Notes under the pieces: generated by a model
The model's input: the letters and a program-made list of their open reading frames with translations, nothing else
What the model was told of the DNA's origin: nothing
Database searches by the model: none
Translations under genes and position numbers: made by a program
Source: Sporothrix humicola
Lineage: Eukaryota > Ascomycota > Sordariomycetes > Ophiostomatales > Ophiostomataceae
Reading direction: 5' to 3'
Assembly: GCA_021396245.1 (NCBI GenBank)
Contig: WNYE01000039.1
Location: forward strand, 62,001-126,000
DNA length: 64,000 nt
Part shown: positions 34,874-44,340 of the stretch, one piece after another
Layout of the letters: each line of letters begins with the position of its first letter
How positions within the stretch are numbered: the stretch's first letter is position 1

Positions 34874-36526
34874 ATGTCGACCTTTTACGACACCGAGCCG
34901 CAGCCGACGGCGTCGCTGATCCTGCACACGACCAGCGGCGAGATCGCCATCGAGCTGTTTGCCAAACAGACACCCTTGACGAGCCGCAACTTTCTACAGC
35001 ACTGCCTCGACGGCTACTACGACAACACCATCTTCCACCGCCTGGTTCCGGGCTTCATTGTCCAGGGCGGCGACCCGACCGGCACAGGCAATGGCGGCGA
35101 GTCCATCTTTGACGGCGGCGCGCTGTCGGGCGACCTGGACGTGTGGCCCATGGACGAGCGCCGGGGCGTGAACGCTGGTCCGCACGGCATTGGCTTCAAG
35201 GACGAGTTCCATTCGCGGCTCAAGTTCAACCGGAGAGGCCTGCTGGGCATGGCCAACGAAGGCAAGCCGGACACGAACAGCAGCCAGTTTTTCTTTACAC
35301 TCGACAAGGCGGACGAGCTCAATGGCAAGAACACAGTCTTTGGGCGCGTCAACGGCGCCACAATCTACAATTTGACAAAGATTGGGCAGGGCGATGTTCA
35401 GGAGGGAACAGAGCGGCCGCTGTATCCGACACGAATCACGAGCATCGAGATTCTGACGAACCCGTTTACGGACATGCGCAAAGCCGAAAAGCAGACAAGG
35501 CACGCTGCTGTCAGTGCACCACGACCGAGCGGCGACGACAAGAAGAAGACAAAGCGCAAGAAGGGCGTCAACAAGAACTTGCTGAGCTTTGGTGACGATG
35601 TCGAGGACGATTTGGAGGGCGACTTGGCAGCATCGTCGCGAGGGAAGAGCAAAAAGGCAAAGCTCGATAAGACGGAGGAAGACGAGGAGAAGAAACAAGA
35701 ATCAGAGCGCACAGAAAGCACGTCACATCACACGGCATTACCATCCAGGTCAATCTCTGGAAAATCGACACCAACACAAACAGACAAGGCAAAGCCGTCG
35801 AGCTCAAAACGGAGCGAGGATGTCTCCATGTCCGACTCAGAGTCCGACCGGGACGCAGCGCCAAAACGGAAGCCAGAGATGACGGCCCTGGAAAAGACTA
35901 ATGCCGAAATTGCAGCACTTAAGGCGTCGATGCGACGAAACGTGGCGGCAGAGCCAGAACGAGAAAAGGAGGATAAGAAGTCGGCCCTCGACAAGCTGAT
36001 TCCATCAGATGCCCGGCGCGGCAAGAAGTTTGACCGCAAGAACGGCCTGTCAAGCCACGACAAGAAGACGCTGCGCTTCCTGGACGCGTTTACATCAAAG
36101 TTGGGAGGGGATTCAAATGGCAAAGCTGCCGTGGTCGCTCCAGCCCCAGAAACAGAGGGTCCTGCCGAGGAAGGTGAAGGCGAAGGCGATGGCACGGTGT
36201 GCGACCTGCACTTTATTGCCAACTGCCAGAGCTGCCGGCCCTGGGACAAAGACGGCAAGGACGGCCAGGAGAGCGACAGCGACGGCGAGGACTGGATGTC
36301 ACATACTCTAAACTGTGCAGCCGACAAGCTGGGCAAAGACTTGAGCTACCGCAAAAAGGCCGAGGAAGAACTTATTGTGATTGACCCACGCGAAAAGGCA
36401 CAGAACCTTCGAGAAGAGAGGCACAGCTCGCGGCGGGACAACAACCGGTCGGGTGGACGGCGCGACCAGGCACGGCATGCCAAGCTGTCACAGGCAGCCA
36501 CAGCTTCAGGACGAGGAGCGAGATGA
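34874..36526 (+). CDS. CWC27: Spliceosome-associated cyclophilin CWC27
   Basis: Single-exon gene, 550 aa. I chose the ATG at 34874 (MSTFYDTEPQPTASLILHTT) because the upstream in-frame ATG adds unconserved residues before the fold. Residues 10-190 are a cyclophilin domain with FHRLVPGFIVQGGDPTGTG and NRRGLLGMANEGKPDTNSSQ. Where active cyclophilins have a Trp, this protein has Glu (KADELNGKNTVFG), the hallmark of the CWC27 subfamily, in which proline isomerase activity is weak or absent. A charged, Lys/Glu/Ser-rich region follows, then a C-terminal block with CDLHFIANCQSC, WMSHTLNCAADKL and VIDPREKAQNLREER typical of the Cwc27 tail that binds Cwc22 and the exon-junction loader. It acts in activated spliceosomes in the nucleus. 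Confidence 0.92.
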   Translation: MSTFYDTEPQPTASLILHTTSGEIAIELFAKQTPLTSRNFLQHCLDGYYDNTIFHRLVPGFIVQGGDPTGTGNGGESIFDGGALSGDLDVWPMDERRGVNAGPHGIGFKDEFHSRLKFNRRGLLGMANEGKPDTNSSQFFFTLDKADELNGKNTVFGRVNGATIYNLTKIGQGDVQEGTERPLYPTRITSIEILTNPFTDMRKAEKQTRHAAVSAPRPSGDDKKKTKRKKGVNKNLLSFGDDVEDDLEGDLAASSRGKSKKAKLDKTEEDEEKKQESERTESTSHHTALPSRSISGKSTPTQTDKAKPSSSKRSEDVSMSDSESDRDAAPKRKPEMTALEKTNAEIAALKASMRRNVAAEPEREKEDKKSALDKLIPSDARRGKKFDRKNGLSSHDKKTLRFLDAFTSKLGGDSNGKAAVVAPAPETEGPAEEGEGEGDGTVCDLHFIANCQSCRPWDKDGKDGQESDSDGEDWMSHTLNCAADKLGKDLSYRKKAEEELIVIDPREKAQNLREERHSSRRDNNRSGGRRDQARHAKLSQAATASGRGAR

Positions 36527-37570
36527 GACGGTCACAAAAACTTGATATCCAGAAAAACATGAGACGATGTACAAGTAGAATACAATACCCATTTGATTGT
36601 TATGTTCCAGAAGGCCTAAAAGGCATCAGTTATTCTTGCATAATTTGAGTCGCCCAAAGCTGTGTAAAGTGACGGCCTGATCATAGGGCGTAAGGCTGGC
36701 AGGGCGTAGGACTTCAAAAGCGTATTTGAAAAGTGCACGACATAATTCGTTGTCCTTCGTTGCCATTCGTCGTAATAATCGTAATAGGCGTGCGGCTCGG
36801 TGTAACTGGAGGCTCAGTGACCGAGTGCATCTACAGTGGAGCAGTCCCTTAAAGACGCCCGGGCCTGAGACCACGGAATGACCAAAGACCGACGGGGTGC
36901 TGTTGACACTTTAACACGTTTAACACCTGTCCATGTCTGGTGTTTCCTAATATGGAAGCATAACGGGGTCGTAACAAGCTGGCTTCGGTGACGACTGCCT
37001 TGTATCTCGTTCAGATGAGCTACAGGAAAGCGCGACCAGCCATGAACTGCACTTTCATTGTGTTAGGCAGAAAGGGCGGACGACACAAACGAGCAACTAC
37101 CCAGCAAGGAAAGAGCACATCATAAAATTTCTGCTGCTTTTCTGCTGTGCAAACTTATCAGCGCAGGCCGTGATTGGCCAGTGACACTGAATAAGAGCAT
37201 CGCCCTTGACGCCATCCTTGTCCTTTGACCGCTAAAAGTTCGAGTCGTTTAGGTGGCCGAGCCGCCCGCCGTAGCGGACGGAGCAACTGTAGATGGCCAA
37301 ACTCCGCTGTGATCCTTCAGCTTTAAGGACACTTTTTACCCCCCAGGTATATTAAGCAACTCGCTAACTCACTAATAATACTGGATACTTGTGGAGGGGG
37401 ACGAGGTTGTCAGCACACCGCCTTCCTTCTTTTTGCTCTTTCCTTAAGCTAGCTGCCCGCTTTGTTGCGTCTGCTCCTTCCCTAGCACGCCAATTGCACG
37501 AACAGCCTCATCCTGTAGCGAGCCGCGAAAAAAAGTAAAGAGGTGTCAAAAAAACAATAAAAAATAGTTT

Positions 37571-37589
37571 TTCTAGAAGCAGAAAAGAA
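37571..37589. promoter_or_regulatory. Heat-shock element upstream of the HSF gene
   Basis: TTCTAGAA at 37571-37578 is a perfect inverted TTCnnGAA pair. GAA triplets at 37582-37584 and 37587-37589 continue with roughly 5-bp phasing on the same strand. Confidence 0.5.
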
Positions 37590-37754
37590 GAAAACAAGTA
37601 CGACCATTCAACGGCGAGACAACCCACACGGCCGCCACTCCTTCTCTTCCCTTCCCTCCGACGCATTCATTACTGCTCTGCATTTTACAGTCCTCGTGCG
37701 GCTGTCTCGCAGTGCGCCTTCGACAACAGCGCGAAACGACGCTGATCGCGATCA

Positions 37755-37883
37755 ATGAAAAAAACGGACCGCGACACGCCGCCCAAAAACAACACTCGAC
37801 GACCACCCTCGCTCGTCCCAACCTGCACCGCGACAACCTACGACCAGCGCGGCAGGATACGGATACCTCTCCTCTCCTTTTGA
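37755..37883 (+). other. Upstream ORF in the HSF leader
   Basis: ATG at 37755 opens a 42-codon frame (start MKKTDRDTPPKNN) ending in TGA at 37881-37883, 300 bp before the HSF ATG. By eye it is the only ATG between 37,600 and the HSF start. It is functional only if the transcript begins upstream of it. Confidence 0.55.
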
Positions 37884-38183
37884 GCATCCTTAAGCTGCAT
37901 CGATACCGCGCCGACCTGGGTAGCGCAACGTCGAGATCCCCGAAGTGAACAGCTTGGATATCTCTCCGGCATTTGATACTCGGCGACTTTATTTTCTCCT
38001 CTGTCGTTCATTTCGTGACGCAGGACCTGTGAACACGTTTCCTACACGACGGCCCCATCGCTCGACGACTCGAACCATCCGCGGTTCCTACACGTCAACC
38101 CGATCTTCAACTCAAGGACACCTTCGTCCAATCTCAACTTTCCCCTCAAATCTCACGTCCTACCGCAACCACAACACGAAATC

Positions 38184-40967
38184 ATGTCGAACCCCCGCAA
38201 GCGTGCGGCCCCCGGTGGCACGCCCATCCTGCCCGGCACGGCTAACGGCCAGCAAACCTTTAACCCGGCAGCACAGCAGGATCTGCTTCAGCAATGGAAC
38301 GGCGGTCTACCCGACGGATTTCCGAATCTCTCGCAAAACGCAAACACATACATGATGGGCAACCAGGGCCAGTTCTTCCAGCAACAGCTCCGTCAGCAGC
38401 AGCAGGCGCAACAGGCACAAGCACAGCAGGCCCAGGCCCAACAACAGATCCCGCTGCAGGCGGCGCAGCAGAATCAGCTTCACAACATCCAGCCGCAGCC
38501 CGTGGCCCAGCAAGTCCAGCCCCAAACATCCACGGCCATTGCCCGCCGACCGCCGAACCGCGCCCTGATACCGTCAGTGGCGCGGCCGACGTTTGATGCA
38601 AACACGGACTGGTCGGCGTTTGGCGACGATGCCATGCTGGCCAATCTGGGTGTGGGCCCGATTGCACCTGCGACGACGAGCGGCAATACTGGCGCCGCCG
38701 GCAACAGTGGAAGCGGCGGCAACAGCGGCAACAACAACAGCGGGGGCACCGGCCTGCCCGGCGAAAACGAGAGCATCGAGGTCCTGGAAGAGCGCGCGCA
38801 GAAGATCAAAAAGGACGCGCTCGCGAAGCGCAAGCAGATCCCGCCGTTTGTGCAGAAACTGAGCAGTTTTCTCGAAGAGGCCAAGAATACAGAACTGATC
38901 CGCTGGTCGGAAAACGGCGACTCGTTTATTGTGCTCGACGAGGACGAGTTTGCCAAAACCCTGATCCCCGAGCTCTTCAAGCACAACAACTACGCCTCCT
39001 TTGTGCGCCAGCTCAATATGTACGGCTTCCACAAGCGCGTCGGCCTGTCGGACAACTCGATGAAGGCAAGCGAGCGGAAGAACAAGAGTCCTAGCGAGTA
39101 CTACAACCCCTACTTCCGGCGGGGCCACCCGAACCTGTTGTGGCTTATCAACAAGCCCAAGAGCGGCAGCAAGGCGAAGCGGGGCAAGAAGGACGACGGC
39201 GACGGCGACAGCGACGAGGATGCCGAGGCAACAAACGAGCCGTCTGTTATGGCGCACCACGGCGGACTCCAGGGAATCGGCGGCCAGCAAGGAGGGCGCG
39301 GCAGCTATGGAGGTGCTGGTGTCGGTATGGGCGGCAACGCCGGCATGCTCGGCGCAGGCAGCGGAAACCTGGGGAGTGGAGCGAGCGGTGCTGTCCTCGA
39401 TGCCAACGGCCATGCCGGCGGCGAGCTGGGCCCGCTGCAAAAGAAAGATTTCCAGATCATCAAGGACGAGTTGAGTACCTTGCAGACGCGCCAGCAGCAA
39501 ATATCCAAGGTGATGCAACGGTTGCAGTATGACAATGCACAGCTGCAGCAGCAGGCGCGCCTCTTCCAGAACATGCACGAGCGCCACGAGAACTCGATCA
39601 ACGCCATCCTCAACTTCTTGGCCAACGTCTTCCGCAAGTCGCTCGAGGAGCAGGGCGGCGTCCAGAACGTCACGGAAATGCTGGCTAGTATCCTGCCCAA
39701 CGGACAGATACCCACAGGTAGTGTGGTGGACCTGCCGGACGATTTCGACCCGAGACGGCCAGCGGCGCAGTCGAACAACATGAACCTGAACCTAAGTACT
39801 CCTCCTAAACGACAGCAGCGGTTGTTGCCCCCGATCCCAGCACAAAGTGCGTCAACAACAGCGACGTTGACACCACAGCCTTCTGCGGGTGGTGCCGGCG
39901 GCCGTGGGAGCAGCGCGCGGTCGTCGTCTGTTTTGTCGCCCAACCAGCAACACGTCGGCCTTGGCTCAGGAGGCTACGGCGGGCATGCAGGCGTTGGCCA
40001 GGCTGGCCATCAACCGGCAATGGGTTCAGTTACGGAACTGTTTGACTCGCCGAGCGATAGCAACAACAACAACTATTTGCAGCACGAGCTGCAGGCGAAC
40101 CCGCAGGAGGGCATGATGCGGATCATCAACGACACGAATGCCAATACGCCGGCATCCGGGTCGGCGATTGACCTGCTCGAGGCGGCCGCCAACACACCGG
40201 CCAACATGAGCACAGACCAGCGCGACCGAGTCATCGGCCTCATGTCCGGCCAGGGCGGCAATTCCGGTGGTGGTCAGCAAAAGCCATCGGCAGCTAACCT
40301 GGCACGGAATACACCGCTGACCGGCCCGGGCGGCGTGCCTCTGTCGCCCCAGGTGCCCATGACGATTCCGGCCGGTGCTGGCGGCGGTTCTGGGGCGAAT
40401 GCCAACCCCAACACATCCTTATCGCCCATCCTGAGCAACATGCAGTCTGTAGTGCCGCCGTCGCTCCAGGACATCTCCAACACCCAGTCCGAAATCGAGG
40501 CCCTGCAGCGCCTGCAGGACGAGCAGAACGCCAAGATCAGCGACCTGACGCAAATGCTGGGCCCGCTCAGCCCATCGGGCCGCGTCCCGGGCATCGACGA
40601 GGACGCCGTGTCCATGGCCGGCAGCAGCAACAATCCGGGCATGCAGAGCCCCGGCTACTTTGACCTGGGACAGTATCTCGACTCAAATGCCTTTGGCGAC
40701 GATTTCAATTTCGCCGCGCCGGGCGGTGCTGCACCAGGCGTCGGTGCGTCCGGCGGTGGCTCCGGCGATGACTTTAACTTTTCCATTGACCCGAATGCTA
40801 CCGGCGCTGCCAATGTGAACGCTCAAAACGCCAACGGTGAAGACGACGCCGCGCACGATCTCTTTGGCAAGTCTCCTAGTCCGGCCTTGACAGAGGAGAT
40901 CCCGCGGACAGACCTGAGCACAGACAACAGTCCGGATCCGGCCGTCAAGCGGCGGCGTGTTAGCTAG
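38184..40967 (+). CDS. HSF1: Heat shock transcription factor
   Basis: Single-exon gene, 927 aa, with the first ATG after the leader uORF as start (MSNPRKRAAPGGTPILPG). Residues about 60-125 are Gln-rich. The winged-helix HSF DNA-binding domain spans roughly 219-325: PPFVQKLSSFLEEA, then WSENGDSFIVLDEDEFAK, the recognition region HNNYASFVRQLNMYGFHK, and a fungal loop leading to YFRRGHPNLLWLINK. A heptad-repeat trimerisation region (HR-A/B, about 414-482) includes KKDFQIIKDELSTLQTRQQQ and ends in INAILNFLANVF. The C-terminal half is Ser/Gly/Asn-rich with acidic, aromatic patches (DDFNFAAPG, DDFNFSIDP) that look like activation segments. It ends in the basic KRRRVS. It would bind nTTCn/nGAAn arrays to drive heat-shock genes. 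A long antisense open frame here is a composition shadow. Confidence 0.95.
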   Translation: MSNPRKRAAPGGTPILPGTANGQQTFNPAAQQDLLQQWNGGLPDGFPNLSQNANTYMMGNQGQFFQQQLRQQQQAQQAQAQQAQAQQQIPLQAAQQNQLHNIQPQPVAQQVQPQTSTAIARRPPNRALIPSVARPTFDANTDWSAFGDDAMLANLGVGPIAPATTSGNTGAAGNSGSGGNSGNNNSGGTGLPGENESIEVLEERAQKIKKDALAKRKQIPPFVQKLSSFLEEAKNTELIRWSENGDSFIVLDEDEFAKTLIPELFKHNNYASFVRQLNMYGFHKRVGLSDNSMKASERKNKSPSEYYNPYFRRGHPNLLWLINKPKSGSKAKRGKKDDGDGDSDEDAEATNEPSVMAHHGGLQGIGGQQGGRGSYGGAGVGMGGNAGMLGAGSGNLGSGASGAVLDANGHAGGELGPLQKKDFQIIKDELSTLQTRQQQISKVMQRLQYDNAQLQQQARLFQNMHERHENSINAILNFLANVFRKSLEEQGGVQNVTEMLASILPNGQIPTGSVVDLPDDFDPRRPAAQSNNMNLNLSTPPKRQQRLLPPIPAQSASTTATLTPQPSAGGAGGRGSSARSSSVLSPNQQHVGLGSGGYGGHAGVGQAGHQPAMGSVTELFDSPSDSNNNNYLQHELQANPQEGMMRIINDTNANTPASGSAIDLLEAAANTPANMSTDQRDRVIGLMSGQGGNSGGGQQKPSAANLARNTPLTGPGGVPLSPQVPMTIPAGAGGGSGANANPNTSLSPILSNMQSVVPPSLQDISNTQSEIEALQRLQDEQNAKISDLTQMLGPLSPSGRVPGIDEDAVSMAGSSNNPGMQSPGYFDLGQYLDSNAFGDDFNFAAPGGAAPGVGASGGGSGDDFNFSIDPNATGAANVNAQNANGEDDAAHDLFGKSPSPALTEEIPRTDLSTDNSPDPAVKRRRVS

Positions 40968-42212
40968 ACGCCCCTTTGAAGAGCCAGATGATTTTGGTTC
41001 TTTCTCTTCCTTCTTTTCATTCCACTCTCTTCATGTCTCTTCACAGATTGAATCCTGTTGTGCATGCTGGGTTGTTTTGGTTTCTTGTTATATCTCTGTC
41101 TCTTTTCGTTTCTCCCTTTCTGCGTGGAGTCTCTCCTTTATGCCTGTATTTGATTTATTTCTTTCGTGATGGCAATTCGTCACGGGTTTGTTATTCGCAA
41201 AAAACAAATGAACAAAAAGGAAGGGGAAGCGGACAGGAGATGGCATGGTCAGGATGGGATAAGCTATGGTGGCTATGGGATGGGATGGGATGGATCTTTG
41301 TATTTCTTCTGTCAATATTTGTTTTTTTAGTGTGTCATTTGGCGCAGGTTGACCTCAAGGTCCCAGGTTACAGTCTCTGTTTACTTTCATACTTTTCATT
41401 TTTATAATTCAACCTCGTTCTTCATATTACGTTGGGCATGACAATATCGTGAATACACAGACGTGATGTTGACAACTTGAGAACCACCAACCAAGAGTAA
41501 AGAAAGTAAACGATAAAGGGATATGTTCTTTATCCATATTCCATATACTGTTTAAAGGCTGTAAAATTACTGTTTTCCTTGTATACAGAAAATAGGGGTT
41601 GCCCATTTATTCCTGCCTAATCGCGAACACACGTCCGCGCCTTCCGTAAATAGCACAAACAAGACATCACTTCTGCAGTGACGACCGTTGGCTGCGCCAG
41701 GCCTTCCAGGGACCCAGGGGCAAGTGCGTAATGGTGCCCCATAATCCCATGAATGGTGCCTGCGATTGGGCCCCTTTTTTTGCCAATGGGAGCCGTTAAA
41801 ACCGACTGCGCCAGTCTCACCTTTTTGCCCCTCCCCCTCCTGGCCGTGGCAGGCGCGCGCTGCAGAAGGCGCACCAGAAGCTCTCCTTCGTTCCTTCTTG
41901 ACGTTGCTTGTGTCTTGTGTCTTGCGTCTTGCCATTGTTTCTTTTTTGCTATCCTTTCAACCCCTACCCTCCTCAGTAGCGCTCAACCCTGAAACAAGGA
42001 CAGCCTTCTCTGAGCCTCTCTCACCCAATTCAGCCTTTCTCATCTCGTTGACATCTTGACACTCGACTTGTCCGGCGCCTAGTCCACGACCTATCCACAA
42101 GGATACGAGATACACACCAACCCAACGTTGTACAACCTCACCTTTGATCGTCAACTTCAAACCTCAACCTTTCCACCTCCTCCCATCCACACAACTATCT
42201 TCACCACCCAAC
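40968..42212. other. Intergenic: HSF 3' flank and ankyrin-gene leader
   Basis: The first part is T-rich 3' UTR with a short GGGAT repeat near 41,270-41,292. The last ~400 bp are CT-rich and form the leader of the ankyrin gene. No gene is seen. Confidence 0.5.
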
Positions 42213-43071
42213 ATGGCCGACGAAGAGCATGACGTACGTCCCTCCTCGAGATACAATCTCTCCACAGTCAACCGCTAACAACAGCAGGGCGCCACCGCGC
42301 AGGAGCAGCTCATCGAGGCCTGCCGCCGCAACAACACCGACCTCCTCGCTGAAGTCCTCCAGGGCCGCTCCGAGACCGAGTCTGCCCGCCTCCTCAACGA
42401 GACCGTCACCGTCCTCGGCAACCACCTCTACCACGAGGCCGCCTCCCAAGGAAACTGTACGTTTTTGTCCTCGCTGCGCTCGATCCCCTTTTCTTCTTTC
42501 CTCGCTTCGCTCGTTGGAGTCCTCACTTCACCCGTGATGTCCTCGCTCGCTTCGCCCACTCGGACTAACCTTTGCAGACGAAATAATCGACGCCCTCCTC
42601 GACCAGCCCGGCTTCGAATGCGACCCCATCTCCCGCCGCGAACGCGACACCCCGCTCCACACCGTCATCCGCTGGTCAAACGCAGAACCCGCCGCCCAGC
42701 AGCCCTTTGCCCAGGCCCTCGTCGAAATGATGCTCGAGGCCGGCTCCAACCCGCGCATCAAGAACAAGGCCGGACTCACCGCCACCCAGCTCGTCGACCC
42801 CCGCTACCCGGAAATGCGCCAGCTCATCCAGAAGCACGAGTATGCTCTGCTGAACGCGGGCGATTTCGTCGACAGCTCTGCACCCTCAAACAAGCCGTCG
42901 TCCGCACCGCCCCCACCACCCGTCCCGGGAGCACCCCCGGCGATACCGTCGTCGGCGGCGCCACCAGTTCCACCACCGGCAGCAGCATACGACGACGATG
43001 CCGAGTTCAGCGGCAGCGACGATGAGGACAGGGCAGAGTGGGAGCGGCAACGGCGGCAACGGAAGGCGTAG
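42213..43071 (+). CDS. Small ankyrin-repeat protein (yeast YCR051W-like)
   Basis: Three exons, 42213-42233, 42288-42456 and 42578-43071, give 227 aa. The first exon is seven codons (MADEEHD). The protein begins with a helical region (EQLIEACRRNNTDLLAEVLQG), then ankyrin-type units: NHLYHEAASQGNYEIIDALLDQPG, RDTPLHTVIRW, and ALVEMMLEAGSNPRIKNKAGLTA. A proline-rich segment and an acidic end (FSGSDDEDRAEWERQ) follow. Length and layout match the uncharacterised yeast protein YCR051W and its fungal relatives. The acceptor of intron 1 is a tandem ACAGCAG, allowing use of either AG, which would include or omit one Gln codon. Confidence 0.88.
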
Positions 43072-44340
43072 AGTGGCAGGGAATCGGGAAGGCCTTTGGA
43101 GGTATTAGTTGGGTTATATAGAAAGACGCAGAACGGGGCGAGCACATATCACTCGCTCCCCCTGTGAGCATGCATGTAGATTGATTTACGAATTCATTTT
43201 GATCTTTTTCTTCCAAAGACAGCAGTTATACACATCAAAGCTCATACGTATCACGCTCAGGATCTCATATTTATGTAGATTTGGCTTTTATTCAACTTCA
43301 TCGTCTATCCCTAGCTTGTATACAGTGTCCGTATTAAGTCTGTTCTTCCATTTTACGACCAAGAAACAGCTATATACAAAAGAGAAGGCCTATCATGGAT
43401 AGCAGACTTGAACCTCTCCTTTATAGCAGAAAAGAGAGCAAATGTTGAATGGAAAACAAGAAAAGCATAACACAACAGAACGCCATGGCAGTATGAAGAT
43501 GCAAACCGGAAGAGACACGATGAAAGAAAAGAGGATACCGAGAAACACAAAAGAGGAAAGAGGACACATAAGAGATGGTTTTATGGTGAAAAACAAGTAA
43601 ATATTTGAGTCTGTTCTGCTTTCTTCTTTTCCAAAACAACGACGCCCACAATGCGCCCTTCTTCCTTCTTCCCTTTCTCGCCTGGGGATTTCGTAGATTA
43701 AAAATCATGCAGATCATGAATGCATGAGCACATTCAAAGGGAGTGTGTGGTTTGTGGATTGCGAGTGTATGCAAAGTGAGAGTGAATGTGCATGTGTGAG
43801 ACAATCAAAGAAAATAATGTGAAACTGTGGATGAGTAGACCAAAGTTTTATGTCGAGAGTGAGTAAAAAACAGTAATGTCACAAGGGGCGGTATAAACAA
43901 AAGAGCAACAATGAAAGAGACGACGGACAGTGATCAATGAAAAGTAAACAGTATGACAAATTCAGAAAATGATAAATGATAAAATGAAAAAGGGGTATGC
44001 AAAGTGCAGCTATGTAAGATGCAAAAAGAGACAAAAGACAAGAAAAGCAAGAAAAAGAAAAGGCAATAAAAGACAGAAAACTGTAATAAACAGGAAAATG
44101 AGATAATGAAAAAAGACATCAAGAGACCACCAAAGTGCTCCTTTTTTTAAAGGCCCAGGAAGTATCTATTCATACAACGCCAGAGTGAAAAAAGACAAAA
44201 AACAACGCGCACTCGAAACAAATTAAGAGAGAATATGTAGCCGTATAAAAAGATAATGAGACAATGAGAGAGAGAGGAAAGGGGCTCTTAAGCCGGTCAT
44301 CAACGATAGCACATCATAAAGTTAGGAGAGAAAACCCCCT
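43072..44340. other. Convergent spacer, ankyrin gene / flippase
   Basis: 1.27 kb, A- and purine-rich on the plus strand, consistent with a long 3' UTR of the flippase on the minus strand. No conserved frame is seen. Confidence 0.5.

Larger units (their letters stand above)
36527..38183. promoter_or_regulatory. Upstream region and leader of the heat-shock factor gene
   Basis: The first part is the 3' flank of CWC27. From about 37,400 the sequence has promoter and leader character (CT-rich, then C/A-rich up to the ATG). It contains a heat-shock element at 37571 and one upstream ORF at 37755-37883. Confidence 0.55.

Noticed and set aside
37238..37246. GTTCGAGTC resembling a tRNA B box
   Set aside because: No A box at the right distance upstream and no cloverleaf stems could be drawn.
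38574..39587. 337-codon antisense open frame in the HSF gene
   Set aside because: It covers the DNA-binding domain on the other strand and has no family features.
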